The notes under the pieces: generated by a model
Told to the model about the DNA's origin: nothing
The model's database searches: none
What the model saw: only the letters and a program-made list of their open reading frames with translations
In this document: piece by piece, positions 10,604 through 21,135 of the stretch
Position numbering within the stretch: position 1 is the first letter of the stretch
How the letters are laid out: each line of letters starts with the position of its first letter
Translations under genes and position numbers: made by a program
Virus record (IMG/VR): IMGVR_UViG_3300045125_000085
Span: 1 to 64,000 of that record
Source: a virus
DNA length: 64,000 bases
Reading direction: 5' to 3' (one strand)

Positions 10604-10642
10604 ATCTACCTCTTATGACGTTAAGCCTTGATTAGCTCATTT

Positions 10643-10664
10643 TTAGTATATGTAACACAAACAG
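10643..10664 (-). promoter_or_regulatory. Early-type promoter for the polymerase unit
   Basis: Minus strand TGTTTGTGTTACATATACTAAAAATGAGC, 40 bases upstream of the beta start at 10603. The T-rich box is weaker than in the accessory genes. Confidence 0.6.
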
Positions 10665-10672
10665 GTTCCATC

Positions 10673-10991
10673 ATGCGCTTACATTCTTTAGCTGCCTCTA
10701 CCGGTGAAACTACTTATTACACCGATGGTTATCGCTGGTTGATCGAGAGTCATTATAGTCAGTTTATCAAACAAGGCTATTTGACATGTGTACAACATAG
10801 ACGGCCAGATGGCCGGTAAGTATCACGGTGATCTATACGGCTTACTCGATGCACTACGTATCCCTAAGCAGCATCATTGGTCGGTCTTGTTTTTCAATCG
10901 TTATCGCCATCCGGCTGATTACGATCAGTCTACTAGCATGTTGTTAATTCCAGATGCTAGTTATCTGGACATATTGCTGCAGAGTCTATAA
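10673..10991 (+). CDS. Unknown small + strand protein, one frameshift
   Basis: Diverges from the polymerase unit. MRLHSLAASTGETTYYTDG starts at 10673; the frame shifts near 10790 to YNIDGQMAGKYHGDLYG, continues HHWSVLFFNRYRHPADYD and ends LLQSL at TAA. About 105 residues. Rich in Tyr and His, with no recognised domain. An inverted repeat AAGACG/CGTCTT follows at once. The site upstream of the ATG is weak (ACAGG). Confidence 0.55.
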
Positions 10992-11042
10992 GACGCGTAA
11001 ACGTCTTATCTAGCTTTAAGAGCCCGAGTGAGACTCGAGCTC
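10991..11042. terminator. Two small hairpins between converging genes
   Basis: AAGACG/CGTCTT for the + gene and GAGC-CGAGT/ACTCG-GCTC for the minus gene ending at 11056. Confidence 0.45.
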
Positions 11043-11055
11043 CTATGCCGTCTAT

Positions 11056-11344
11056 CTACACTCCGTAGCTGGACGCCAGGAGGTATGGAGGTGGCGGGCT
11101 AGGATAGCCTTGAGCCCCGTATACTCCTGGTTGGGGATACGGGTCTGGGGCGGAGGATATCCAGGCTGCTGGATATCCTGCTTGCTGATAACCTGGCTGC
11201 GGTGGATAGCCGGGCTGGTGCAAATCCTTGCTGAGGATAGCCGGGAGGCATTTGTCCTTGAGGGTTATAAGGACCACCCGCATACGGTGGAGGCTGTGGC
11301 GGACCCCACTGTGGTGCGGCAGGTGCGAACGGATTCGCACCCAT
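11056..11344 (-). CDS. Pro/Gly/Tyr/Gln-rich low-complexity protein
   Basis: MGANPFAPAAPQWGPPQPP begins a 95-residue chain of PGYPQQG, PQPGYQQAGYP and PYPQPGVYG blocks ending PPPPYLLASSYGV; one frameshift joins the two halves. No folded domain is expected. The composition resembles disordered, self-associating proteins, which may matter near chimallin and the polymerase genes, but that is inference. It follows the 11347-12420 gene by two bases, whose own C-terminus is Pro/Ala-rich. The gene could instead be a further extension of that protein if the intervening stop is an error. Confidence 0.6.
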
Positions 11345-11346
11345 GG

Positions 11347-12420
11347 CTAACTGGCTGGCTTATTCCTCACTAGACTATTAAAGTCTAAGCCACGTGACGT
11401 ATATTGCGAATCCGTTTGTACTGGTGGTGCACCAGGCATCGGTGGCGCCATCTGTGGCGGTGGTGCCGGTACCGGATGGCTCGGAGCCGCTGCGACTGGT
11501 GCAGGCTGTGGCGGTGGTGCAGCCGCTGCATCGTTACCGAGCTGCGGCGGTATCCGACGAATCAAAGGTAGCAAGCTATCCAGATTCTCAAACGCCTCTA
11601 CCCAATCCGCACTGAAGCGCAACATATCCATCGTCACACCTGCTGCTTCATCGATCATGTAATCCTGATATTGCTCCATGATTGCATTGAACCGACTAGC
11701 TACATTCATAGCTGAATGCATCAGTGCTTCTAAGTACGGTGCTACTGGCTTATTACTACCGAAACTATATTGCTCAGGCATATCGATACCAGGCAATATG
11801 AATCGGTATAGCTCCCTTAGCGTCAAGCGATCCTTGTTACGTAGGTTGACACCGAACAGTGCGCCTTTATCTGCCTTGAGTTCTTCATACACCGGGAAGC
11901 TAGTCACACCCACCTCTAAAGTAACGCTGACCTTTATACGTACCACCGTAGCGCACGTAGATATCAGCGAAGGACTTCTTCTGGATGAAGACCTTTTGGA
12001 TCAGCTCTGACCAATGTGCTTCCAGCATCGTGCTGTCAGCATCCTTAAGCACTACTAACAACTCCGTCTGATCCGGACTGAGTTGCTGATGCAGCTTAGG
12101 TGATGCTGGCCAGTCGCAATAAAGACTGAGCGATGATACCGAACGAGTAGTTCAGGCGGATGTTGATACATTTCCACCAAACATGACTACCAGTATCCGG
12201 CTCACCTTGGTTGAGGATATTCTCGCTGAGTGGGTGGAAGATTACCTTCTCCTTAAGGTTGCCACTGCGGAGTTGGGCATCCGTAGGTAAGACTACGGGT
12301 AAGCCCTTGACCATGGTGTAGCTGCTTGTCTTCGTTGACGAGCGCGTGGACCTGGCCTTGGTCATCTACCTTCTTACCGGCAAATGCCAGTATGTCGGTA
12401 TAGATTTGCTGAATGTCCAT
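11347..12420 (-). CDS. Conserved phage protein with a Pro/Ala-rich tail, frameshifted
   Basis: Start ATG 12420 (MDIQQIYTDILAFAGKKVDD) has GAGGT six bases upstream. Pieces in three frames follow: VIFHPLSENILNQGEPDTG, HVWWKCINIRLNYSFGI, then LEAHWSELIQKVFIQKKSF near 12010, then a clean 11347-11946 frame with FGVNLRNKDRLTLRELYRF. The last 50 residues are almost only Pro, Ala and Gln. About 357 residues. The middle IRLNYSFGI and YVRYGG strands suggest a beta-rich domain. Not recognised; it may be a DNA- or shell-associated protein given its disordered tail, but nothing proves it. Confidence 0.6.
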
Positions 12421-12445
12421 GTTGACCTCATAGCAAGGATGCTTG

Positions 12446-13955
12446 CTAAACGTAAGGATTGATGGAGGGTGCACGCGCGGCACTGGCGAATACACTTTCG
12501 TTGACATTATTGACTAACTGCTCCATGTTCAGTACCAAGTTGTCAAACTGATACTGATTTTGCGCTACGATAGGTGCGAAACAGATTATCACAGAACGAT
12601 GGAGCTACGTACTGGATGATCGGCTGACCCGCTAACGAGAGGTGATCCAAGTCTCACCGAAGATATCCGCCTGGATTTCTAAGCTGTATAACTCCTGACC
12701 ATCCGTAGGTAAAGTCATGAATGATCTCACTCTCTAGCGCTACGGATAAACATGTCATAGTGCCTGAGTCAGGTCTAAACCTGTCAGAGAGTTAGCTGAG
12801 ATGAGTACCGTGCTCATACGTCCACCGATGTCGTCATTAGTAGAGCGTAATGCGATCTTAGTGATCAGTAGCTCCATCATCAGAGCTGGTACCGCCTGGA
12901 TGAGATGGCTGGCTACGACAGTCGCTCTATCGGCACCATTCCAATAACTAGTCATGCCAGTATGATGCTGGGTAGTCTGCTGGGCTTGACCCGGTATGAT
13001 CAAGTTGACTCTTCCAGCTACACCTGGATCTAGTACTTCCAAGTCAGTGAAGCTGAACTGATAACCCGTAGGCTGATTCCTACGTTCACCTAACCAGCGT
13101 ATGAACGGATTCTCACTGATAGGTGTCTCCATCACAGCTTGCTTAGACTTACTCAGAATATCCGCATCACTATTGCCAAACTCAGATAACTGCGAAGATG
13201 TGAAGAAGCCATCGATCACTTTACTAATGTAAGTACCAGGTAAGTTATTCGCTCGATTACTCCGCTGTGGATCTGCACGCAGTACAGTACGTGCATCGTG
13301 AAAACCATCACCAGCATAACTACCGTACGTCATCAGTCGCACCTCGCAGATAGTTAGATTGCATACCACTGAAGACGTCTTGCGGACGCATCAGGTGTGC
13401 ATGTGTCTGCTGGGTGACTGAATGCCAAGTAGGATCGGCTACGACTTGGTAAGACTCGATCAAGCGATCCATCGTCGTATAACCCATAGGGCCATAGTTA
13501 GCGATCTGTTTGCCGATTACCATTACTGAGTTAATGATAAACTGCATCTGCGGATCGATGTGACCACCCATGCTAATCCCAGGGTAGTTAGTATAGCCTT
13601 GGAAGTAGTAGGTATTTTCGGTACCTAGACTGAACTGCACATTCACAATCAATACGAAGCGTATCCTACGCTCCTGCCAGCCATGCGGGATAGCGATTTC
13701 CCTACTAGCATCGACGGTAGCTGTGGGTGAGAGGATTTGACCAGCTACGCCTGAGAGTAGCTGACCAGTGATATGACCTGTACCAGCTTGATCGACACGA
13801 TTGATGACGGTGTTGAGCATCTGGGCATCCAGATGGCTCTGGTAAGGTCTATGGTAAAGCGGGTTATAGGTACCAGACTCTACCATGATGAGTTGTTCCA
13901 CCTGCATCTTAGTGACGCGGTGTCCGATTTCTGGTGCAAAAGGTATTTGTTGCAT
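12446..13955 (-). CDS. Conserved large phage protein, about 500 residues
   Basis: Start ATG 13955 (MQQIPFAPEIGHRVTK) has AGGAG nine bases upstream. Two long frames join near 13335: the first contains YYFQGYTNYPGISMGGHID and ends MQSNYLR; the second contains DGFFTSSQLSEFGN and LDPGVAGRVNLIIPGQ. The tail is badly broken near 12480-12760 (SLEIQADIFGETW, NQYQFDNLVLNMEQLVNN) and ends INPYV. Gln- and Asn-rich with mixed strands; it looks like a structural or assembly protein. It lies in the presumed non-virion polymerase block, where phiKZ-type phages keep conserved genes of unknown role. Confidence 0.65.
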
Positions 13956-14007
13956 AGTTAGTACTCCTATTAGTACGGGTGAAATTACTAGCCGAACTGG
14001 CATCCGG

Positions 14008-15554
14008 TTATTTCCAGCTCTGACTACCGATCGTGATGACGAGATCGGCGATATCATTGCGGATGTTGTACGGGACTGAGAGTCGTTGTGTAGGGTTCGG
14101 GCCTACTACGTGCTCTACTAACTCATTGTCGGCAGTAAGCTTCCAGCTATACATAGACAGATTCTCGACTACAGGCATCGATGCTACGGATAGCCATGTT
14201 CACTGGCTTTTGTCCGCTACGTCGACTACCCGTATTCTTCATATACGGGTATAGCTCATCAAGACGATTCCTACGTTCCTTAGTCAACTGTGCACGTGAG
14301 TCCATACCGGATACTCTTAGCTCGTCACTAGAGATATCAGCATAACACGTAGACAGCAAAGCTAAGAAGTGAAAACCTCTAGCCCAGAGTACTGCTTGCA
14401 TGACACCCATGAGGTTGACGATACTAGGCTTACTGAGATAGAGTATGCCTTGCGGAGAGATGGCTGGTTTCATGACCCAGCGGAGTAGAGTGACTTGCGG
14501 ATCCCTGAGAGCGATGCTGTTGAGCACTTGTGCACTAGACACACTACGTTCCAGTAACTCAGGTGTCATAGCCTGACTCAGTCTAAATGCTACTGCTGCT
14601 AGATTAGAGACGCTATACTCTAAAATCGTCACATCACCTATCGAGATGTTGTGCTTGATTTTATACCGCTCCAGTACGGAATGCTTTTCCGAAGGGTCCG
14701 TACCGCCGTCATCGTAGTCCTTATCCTTAATCGGCATATCACTACCAGACTCTGGTGGCTTGATCTTCTGCGTGACGAACTTCCAGACGCTAGTCACTAG
14801 GTTAGCTTCAGGTACATTACCTATACCCGTCAAGTCACCTATGCAAAGACGTCTTACGAACACCATCGCGAGCATCCAGTCAGGAAAGTCTTCCGAGCTA
14901 ATGCCGTCGATGATGTTATCCTTGTTCTGGTTATCATCGCCTATGGCTAAGTCTATATAGAGCTTCAGCTTTTCATACGGCTCAGAATGCAGTACGTTCG
15001 CTTTAGAACATAAACGAAATGCTCTATGTTCCTTAAAGCGTGTACCAGTGTCTTGCCTAGACAGCGTGATGAACTCACCCCACACTGGGATCATAGGGCG
15101 GAAGATGATCGCTAAGCAAACTAGGCCGATATACTCACCTCTAGTATACGTCTGCTCGCGACTAGTCTTCTTATTCTCAGCAGGCTTATACTCATCAGCA
15201 AAACTAGCTGGGATGACGATATTGCTGACAAAGACGACCCAATGCCGGATCCGCTCATAGTCGTGGAAGTTAAGTAACTCTGCGACTGTGTTATTAAGGT
15301 CTTGCAGATAAACTAAAGCTTCGTAGTCTATACTGAGCTGATCGTAGATTCGCTTATACAGACTAAAAATGTAATCCTGCTCTTGTAGACTAAGTCCTGC
15401 CCAGAACTGATTGATCTGAGCGAATACGTCTACGTCTTGGAAAAGGCTTAGTAGTGAAACTACTGATCCTAAACTCTAACTTGCCGTCACCATGCGAGAC
15501 GAGTATCGCAGGTTTACTCGTCGGTGATAGCAGGTTGATGATTTCTGCTTTCAT
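14008..15554 (-). CDS. Conserved phage protein, possible fifth subunit of the non-virion polymerase (gp68-like)
   Basis: Start ATG 15554 (MKAEIINLLSPTSKPAIL) behind AAGAGGTAG; end SQSWK at TAA 14008-14010. After an early break near 15460 the frame gives FAQINQFWAGLSLQEQDYIF, HDYERIRHWVVFVSNIVIP and, in the 14147-15094 frame, WGEFITLSRQDTGTRF and PAISPQGILYLSKPSIVN; a last break near 14150 leads to SWKLTADNELVEHVV. About 515 residues. I recognise no domain. phiKZ gp68, the promoter-specificity subunit, has a similar length and also lies upstream of the beta/beta-prime pair; the link rests only on size and position. Confidence 0.55.
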
Positions 15555-15582
15555 GTATCTACCTCTTGCTGTATGACTGATG

Positions 15583-16077
15583 TCACTTCTTGTATAGCTG
15601 CATTGCCAGCTTTAGATTATCATGGTCTTTAGGCAGACCACGCCGCCGTACCATCATCCGGTACCAAGATACTAGCGCTTCAGGTGTATCTACTTTTACA
15701 CCGTCGATGACTTGGGTAGGCTGCTTTATTTTACCTTTGACCTCTGCAAAGAGCACAGGGTCGTAAAAGAGCTCACACCAGTCACCGATTTGTAAGCGTG
15801 GTTCGTTATTGAGCTCGGAGCTACTTAAACGAAGTCTACGATTACGTGCTATCATTTCCAAAGCTTCCTTGCTATCCACCATGCCGTCCACATCACCGGC
15901 AGTCTCCTTAGCACCGTAGATCGCTAAGGCAGATCCTGCTGATACGGCTATATGCTTGAGCTCATCTTCATTGAACTCTTTACGCATACGTGTAAGTATT
16001 TGCTCACCCGTCATAGGTTGGGCTGCTGCTAGCATCTCTAACGAGAGATTAAACCAGCTCTTTCTTTGGAAAAACAT
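15583..16077 (-). CDS. Putative nucleotidyltransferase-like protein
   Basis: An intact 164-codon frame, start 16077 (MFFQRKSWFNLSLEMLAAAQ), ending LKLAMQLYKK. The segment SAGSALAIYGAKETAGDVDG resembles the GSALALYG...T.DID entry motif of the DNA polymerase beta-type nucleotidyltransferase fold, with the DVD pair in place of metal-binding DxD. The C-terminal part WYRMMVRRRGLPKDHDNLKL fits the helical end of such proteins. The partner and substrate are unknown. It has its own early-type promoter at 16173 and is followed closely by the 14008-15554 gene. Confidence 0.55.
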   Translation of the reverse strand: MFFQRKSWFNLSLEMLAAAQPMTGEQILTRMRKEFNEDELKHIAVSAGSALAIYGAKETAGDVDGMVDSKEALEMIARNRRLRLSSSELNNEPRLQIGDWCELFYDPVLFAEVKGKIKQPTQVIDGVKVDTPEALVSWYRMMVRRRGLPKDHDNLKLAMQLYKK

Positions 16078-16172
16078 GCTAAGTCTCCTAAGTGTCGACC
16101 GACCACGTAGAGCAGTCGGTCGAGTCAGTCCGATACGACATCGCTTCGATACCTACAAGAGTAGGCTCATTA

Positions 16173-16190
16173 TTAGTATATGTCGTCATA
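16173..16190 (-). promoter_or_regulatory. Early-type promoter for gene 15583-16077 and following genes
   Basis: Minus strand AAATATGACGACATATACTAATAATGAGCC, about 95 bases upstream of the start. Confidence 0.6.
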
Positions 16191-16216
16191 TTTGGCTGGA
16201 CGTGCGCATACTTAGG

Positions 16217-16916
16217 TTAAAACGGCACATCGTCATCGAACATCAAGCCACCTTCTTTACTCGGTGCATCTGAATCAAAGCCACTGGCTTTACGGGCAGG
16301 TGGTTGATTCGCAGGAGTATTGTTTTGACCACGTGATACAGGTGGTGGTGGGTTCAGCAAATAGTTCGCTAACAGATGTCCGTAGACTTGACGCAGCAGA
16401 TTCAGATGCGCCATAGCGGCTAAGCGTGATCCTTCTGCTTCAGTAATGACGCTGCCATCATTGTGATAGATTTTGTGCCATTCCGAGACTTGGAACGTAA
16501 ACTTGATCTTCGGTCTATTCTCAGCCGTCACACTCAGCCAGATCAGCTGGTTAGCATCTTTACCTATCCATACTTGCGAGTTCAGGATACGATCACCCGT
16601 AGGCTTATTATCCTCATACCGCGTCGTATAGCAATCTATCGCTTGTTTGATTTCATCCTTAGTACGGATGACGCTTTCAAACACTGTCAGAAAGATGTCA
16701 AACATCTCAGGCGACAGTCCTGCATAAATGATGCCTCTACCGATCGTATCGTTAGGGTCATTAGTAAAGACCGTGATACGCGGATTACCATCTCTAAAGC
16801 CGAATGAGAGCTTAGAGCGTACATTCTGCATACCAGGTGCAGGTGTGAACATCTGCAATCTTACAAAGTCTAAGATCTTAGTCGGGCCAGAGATCGCGTG
16901 GGGTCGTGTCAGTCAT
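16217..16916 (-). CDS. SSB-like single-stranded DNA-binding protein
   Basis: The C-terminus GGLMFDDDVPF is the acidic tip used by bacterial SSBs to recruit partners, preceded by a disordered linker with PPPPVSRGQNNTPANQPPA. The N-terminal domain has strands such as VRSKLSFGFRDGNPRITVFT and IKFTFQVSEWHKIY. The ATG at 16916 (MTDTTP) with AGGAG upstream is followed by a frameshift into TKILDFVRLQMFTPAPGMQN. About 233 residues. It probably coats single-stranded phage DNA during replication. The nearby SbcD-like nuclease and helicase fit a replication and repair cluster. The OB fold itself cannot be verified by eye. Confidence 0.65.
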
Positions 16917-17014
16917 GATACTGCTCCTATTAAAAGGTCGTGGTAGAGTATGACCACCGCCATACGAGCGATGATCATACAGTATGATCCCGGCATATTT
17001 TTTGCTGGAATCCT

Positions 17015-17878
17015 CTATGCCGCCTTAAAAAGACGGCTTAAAAAGTCTTTATCAGGAAAGTCTAAGTCTAAGTGCATCCTTACCGTCATCCACTGCGTCA
17101 TAGGCGTCCACTGCCTGTTCCTAGAGATCTCTAAGATCAGTCGTCTCAGACTCGGTGCGGTAGGGCGTATCAGAGTGTGATCACCGAAGACATAAAGCAG
17201 CGGTCGATAAAACGGTAAGGTCTGCATAGGCTCTTTACTGAGCTCATAATACTTAGTGTACCGCATAGACTCCCTAGGCTTAAACTTACCCGTATGTGAC
17301 TCTAATAGTACTAAGCGATCGAACTTAGTATGCTGAGTCAGATCCATAGGCACATGCGTGATGATTAAGCTCTTAGTCCGCTTATCAGGGACGACTGCAT
17401 CCTTGACAGCTAGGTATTCCTTATTAGAGTTCTGCTTAATCAGCTTAGCTAGCACAGTATGCCATCGATTACTGAAGAATAACTGATCGGGCGTATGCTC
17501 TACTCTAGTATCGACGATATTTTGCTTCTGGTGTATAGCTAGTATCGGATACTCGGCATAATAGAAATACGGCGTACATACGCCTTTACCTTCTTGCTCA
17601 AAGATAGAGCTGATGACATCCAGCTCATGTTCTAAAGCTTCGAGTAAGTCACGCTCAGAGGCTGCTTTAAATTGCTCCTTAGTAATCGCTCCTACTAAGT
17701 TACGAAATATCGTAGCTAGATTGATCCAACATGTTTGAAACTGCTTGATATCACCTTTTTCAGGGATAGTGCGTTCAGGATCATACGGTGGTAAGCGGGG
17801 TTCAAATAGGCTTTCTAACGCTAACGATGTACCGATCGCGATCGGAAAGCCACCGATCGTACGGTCTGCTAGACTCAT
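17015..17878 (-). CDS. Conserved phage protein, 287 residues, function unknown
   Basis: The ATG at 17878 (MSLADRTIGGFPIAIGTSLA) follows AGGAGGTCTTTACC and overlaps the end of the nuclease gene (ATGA), so it is preferred over the longer frame from 17989. The chain includes LEPRLPPYDPERTIP-like and CWINLATIFRNLVGA segments, then LIITHVPMDLTQHTKFDRLV and a basic C-terminus LDFPDKDFLSRLFKAA. The frame is intact. The FRNLVGA helix and the LLVLESHTGKFKPRE-like stretch are typical of conserved phiKZ-group genes, but I cannot name a function. Confidence 0.65.
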   Translation of the reverse strand: MSLADRTIGGFPIAIGTSLALESLFEPRLPPYDPERTIPEKGDIKQFQTCWINLATIFRNLVGAITKEQFKAASERDLLEALEHELDVISSIFEQEGKGVCTPYFYYAEYPILAIHQKQNIVDTRVEHTPDQLFFSNRWHTVLAKLIKQNSNKEYLAVKDAVVPDKRTKSLIITHVPMDLTQHTKFDRLVLLESHTGKFKPRESMRYTKYYELSKEPMQTLPFYRPLLYVFGDHTLIRPTAPSLRRLILEISRNRQWTPMTQWMTVRMHLDLDFPDKDFLSRLFKAA

Positions 17879-19060
17879 GGTAAAGACCTCCTGCGCATAA
17901 GGGCTGGATCGCTCCAGCCCTCTCTGCATTGATTTAAATGACGACTCGTAATCAAGCGCTCCAGCATTTGCTTTTGCAGGTCGGTGCACTCGTGACGAGT
18001 ATGGACTCTATTAAGGAGTAGGCCGGGTAGATTCTCAGCAGTCAAAGTGACGCCTTGGTAGCGATCTAATAATTTACCGCTACTAATAGTCTCTTCTACT
18101 TCTTCATCGACTACCAGCTTACTCCAGTTTAAGAAAGGAAACTGCTGACGTATGCTGTCGAATGCTAAGATAGCCGGATGATCGCGTTTAGCTTTGATCC
18201 GTATATAGCTATCTTTAGGTAACTTCCTGACCTTTTACGCTCTAGGTACTTAGCACTCTCCTCTACAGTCATCAGCTTTAAAGGGTATAGTCAGAAACAC
18301 TTTAGCTCTCGTGTTTTCTCTAAACCGCCAGTCATACTTACCGTCAGGATAGAGTGTACACTCGATACCACCTTTGGCTTCTTCTTCACCGTGAGCTAAT
18401 CTGTCGAAATGATCCTTGCGCTAAGATGCGCTCGTAGTGACTGTGATTATGCACATGTCCTATACTGATGACATAGCGGACTATCTTTAAATAGTCATGC
18501 TCATTATGCACACTCGCCATCATCTGCTGTATAGGTAGCTGGTACTGAAACATCCCGTGCATGACTGCGATATCGACCTGAGCTAGACCTTGCCCCGCTA
18601 AAGCAGCTAATGCTAGTTCATACGTCTTACTAGCTTGATCTGTCCATTCATCCGGAATATACAGGATGCTCATATCCCAGTCCGACATGACTTCTACATG
18701 CAGCGTATTGATATACTGCATATCGACACCACAGCGCATCGCTTTAGCTACGGTATCGAAGATGACGGATTGTCCCCAATCATGCCTAGGTGTACCTTCG
18801 AGTATCCTGAGACGGATATTAGCTTGACTACATAGCTCTAATAACCAAGCTACCCAGACACATGCTTCATGCACGTCAGGAGACTGAAACTCTAGTAAGC
18901 GATCAAACACATCACCACCGAGTACTAATAAGTCTAACGGCTTTTCTTTCCTATAGACGGCTAAGTACTCTTGTAGATTTAAGACTATATCCGCCGTGCT
19001 ATTCCTTCTGTGAAACAAGTGGATATCGCTGATGAATAAACAATGTCTGGGCTGGTGCAT
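17875..19060 (-). CDS. SbcD/Mre11-like metallophosphoesterase nuclease, frameshifted
   Basis: The metallophosphoesterase motifs appear in order: FISDIHLFHR (DxH), LVLGGDVFDRL (GDxxD), LEGTPRHDWG (GNHD position, here GTPRHD), IAVMHGMF and SIGHVHNHSHY (GHxH). The first frame ends in ISSR, but the true line continues QGSFDRLAHGEEEAKGGIE in the next frame, just as SbcD proteins do. Further segments (LVVDEEVEETISSGKLLDRY) lead to a stop overlapping the next start. About 395 residues, the usual length. The expected role is DNA end processing in recombination-dependent replication. The ATP-binding SbcC partner is not in this window. Confidence 0.85.
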
Positions 19061-19062
19061 GA

Positions 19063-19677
19063 TCAGCCGACTTCTTCGTCGTAGTCTATGGTTTCGACAT
19101 TATTAACGCTAGTGACGACATCATTCTGCACAGTCTGAGTCTGCTTACCGTACTTAACCATAATCTCAGCCCAGCGACGTTTATATTCTTCAGGGAGTTG
19201 AGCATCTTTAAGCATGACATCCGCTTTATCAGCATAAGCGGCTTCTAAATAGCGTTCACCTTGAATAGGTATATTCTGCCTATGCATAGCTGCATGCTCG
19301 AATACATCTTTCATAGGCATGCCGTTCGGACGCGTCTGTACATCTAAGTACATCGTCGACATCAGTGGCGGTACGCGAAACAATTCCTTTTGCGTCACGT
19401 CATCTATGACTCTGACTTCAGCAGCAGGAGTACCGGCGATAGCGACCCAGGTACCGACTACACTCGTATCGGCTAAAGAGACCTCACCAGCAAAGTAAGG
19501 CAGGAAGTATTCTCTAAAGACGCTCTCAGGGATACGGCCTAAGACTTGGTCATTATCTACACAAAGCGCATTGAAGACTTTATCTGCGTCCTTAGACATC
19601 TGGGCCATGAGTTGGTTATACATACGGGCTTCTAAGGATTCAGACAGTTGTTCTGCAGCAGTAGGGGTTTGGCTCAT
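19063..19677 (-). CDS. Conserved phage protein, 204 residues
   Basis: An intact frame, MSQTPTAAEQLSESLEARMY to DYDEEVG, with AAAGAGAATACC before the ATG. It contains VFREYFLPYFAGE, RVIDDVTQKELFRVPPLM and EEYKRRWAEIMVKYGKQT. Acidic disordered ends frame a compact middle. The FRVPPLM segment hints at a virion assembly protein, but this is only an impression. The stop touches the next gene start (TGATCATG), so translation is coupled to the nuclease gene. Confidence 0.6.
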   Translation of the reverse strand: MSQTPTAAEQLSESLEARMYNQLMAQMSKDADKVFNALCVDNDQVLGRIPESVFREYFLPYFAGEVSLADTSVVGTWVAIAGTPAAEVRVIDDVTQKELFRVPPLMSTMYLDVQTRPNGMPMKDVFEHAAMHRQNIPIQGERYLEAAYADKADVMLKDAQLPEEYKRRWAEIMVKYGKQTQTVQNDVVTSVNNVETIDYDEEVG

Positions 19678-19731
19678 GATGGTATTCTCTTTATTGGTAA
19701 GGGCTATTAGGTACCAGTATTGACAGGCGTA

Positions 19732-20157
19732 CTAGGTGCCTGTATTATTAATCGACGCTACTCTACTAAAGACGCCATTACGTTCTCGTAAGAGTTCATT
19801 CAGCGTATGGACTATACCGGTCTCAGGATCTTTGAAGGCAATGTAGATGACGATCTCGGCAGCACTACTATCGGCTGGAGTATTATCGGCGACATCAGCG
19901 ACGACATCTTCGAAGTAACGACCGAAGTAAAGCTGTAATGCTTGTCTTAGTTGTAAGACAGTTTGCATCATATCGCCTTGCGTAGCTTGGATGATCCAAG
20001 CCATGCTTGAAACATTGCCGACGTATAGTTGGGTCTGGCTGTAATCGGATAAAAAAAAGTGGGCCATTAAGTAGTCCGCTTTTTGCTTGGCATCCGTAAC
20101 CCAAGCATCCTCGGACAGCGCAGGCACTCTCCGAGGATCAGTTAACTCAGTAGCCAT
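19732..20157 (-). CDS. Conserved phage protein, 141 residues
   Basis: An intact frame, start MATELTDPRRVPALSEDAW behind AGGAGAGTAGCC. It contains QATQGDMMQTVLQLRQALQL then YFGRYFEDVVADVAD and IYIAFKDPETGIVHTLNELL. A short insert of small residues (NTPADSS) lies between helix and strands. The helix-then-strand layout with a charged C-terminus is seen in small baseplate or capsid-assembly proteins. Not recognised further. It lies between two unknown genes in the long minus-strand run. Confidence 0.6.
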   Translation of the reverse strand: MATELTDPRRVPALSEDAWVTDAKQKADYLMAHFFLSDYSQTQLYVGNVSSMAWIIQATQGDMMQTVLQLRQALQLYFGRYFEDVVADVADNTPADSSAAEIVIYIAFKDPETGIVHTLNELLRERNGVFSRVASINNTGT

Positions 20158-20288
20158 GGCTACTCTCCTATGGATAGAAAAAGACTATACCATAGTGAGC
20201 AGCCATTGCTTTTTACCTTACTGCATCATAGCGTACCACCACTAAGGTTACTGAGAGTATCGCTTACGCGTCCTTCCTTTATATTGCA

Positions 20289-21100
20289 TTACAGCGTACC
20301 GCCACTAGGGTTGGAAGGATCCTCCCCGGCATCTATCGCCATCCTGATGATGTCCCAAGTACGCACGATGTCTAATCGCTCAAACGTATCTAGTTCTCTG
20401 TCACCGGGTAAGAGATCTTCAGCATACTGACGACTGTACCAGCTAGGTTGTCCATCTACTTCATCCATTACGACTACGCCATCCATGACTCTACGCCAGT
20501 TATAATCCGCCTCAGCTATCTGACCAGGACTAAAGTCAGTCGTGTACAACTCACCATAGCCGTGACAGCGTTGTTGGATATGTAGCTCTCTTAGATCAGG
20601 TTGCGACATATTCCACCGCATCATCAGAGGCGGTGCGGCTTGCAGCTGCTCTAAAGTCTCTAAGTACACGATTTTATTCGGTGCAAATAAAGACTTAGCT
20701 GAGCGGACACGGCTCGTGCGAGTTGCGCTGCTTCACTGTTATAGATCTGTTCATAGACGCTACGTGAAGCCGCCATAAAGGCACGACCACTATCAGTCAA
20801 GGTCGCATTGACGCGATCGAGTTGAGACTCGATATATTGCTGGTTGATCGGATTCTCTTTGACGGTATAGGAGAGCATCGAACGCGCCATTACCGCCATA
20901 GACCACATTCGCGATAGCCATATTACCACTCCGCGTATACGGGTACGCGCCCTTCTTGCAGGCATCTTTAATTTCTCAGCTGGTGTCAGATCTTGCTGCT
21001 TATGCTCTAACGCTTTCGTCGGTATCGTTTTTACCGTAGGTGTCGGCGATAGGATTTTATCCACTTTAGCCAACTGGTCTTTCTTGGTCGGATCTATCAT
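20289..21100 (-). CDS. Conserved phage protein, about 270 residues, one frameshift
   Basis: Start 21100 (MIDPTKKDQLAKVDKILSP) with GAGGG upstream. The N-terminal 60 residues are Lys/Pro-rich; then a helical stretch VIWLSRMWSMAVMARSML. Near 20690 the frame shifts to AKSLFAPNKIVYLETLEQLQ and continues MRWNMSQPDLRELHIQQRCH and WRRVMDGVVVMDEVDGQP to the end PSNPSGGTL. The WLSRMWSMAVMA segment could touch a membrane or pack in a coiled structure. Function unknown. Confidence 0.6.
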
Positions 21101-21135
21101 TATCGTTTACCCTCTTTTGTATAGATAGTAGCGTT

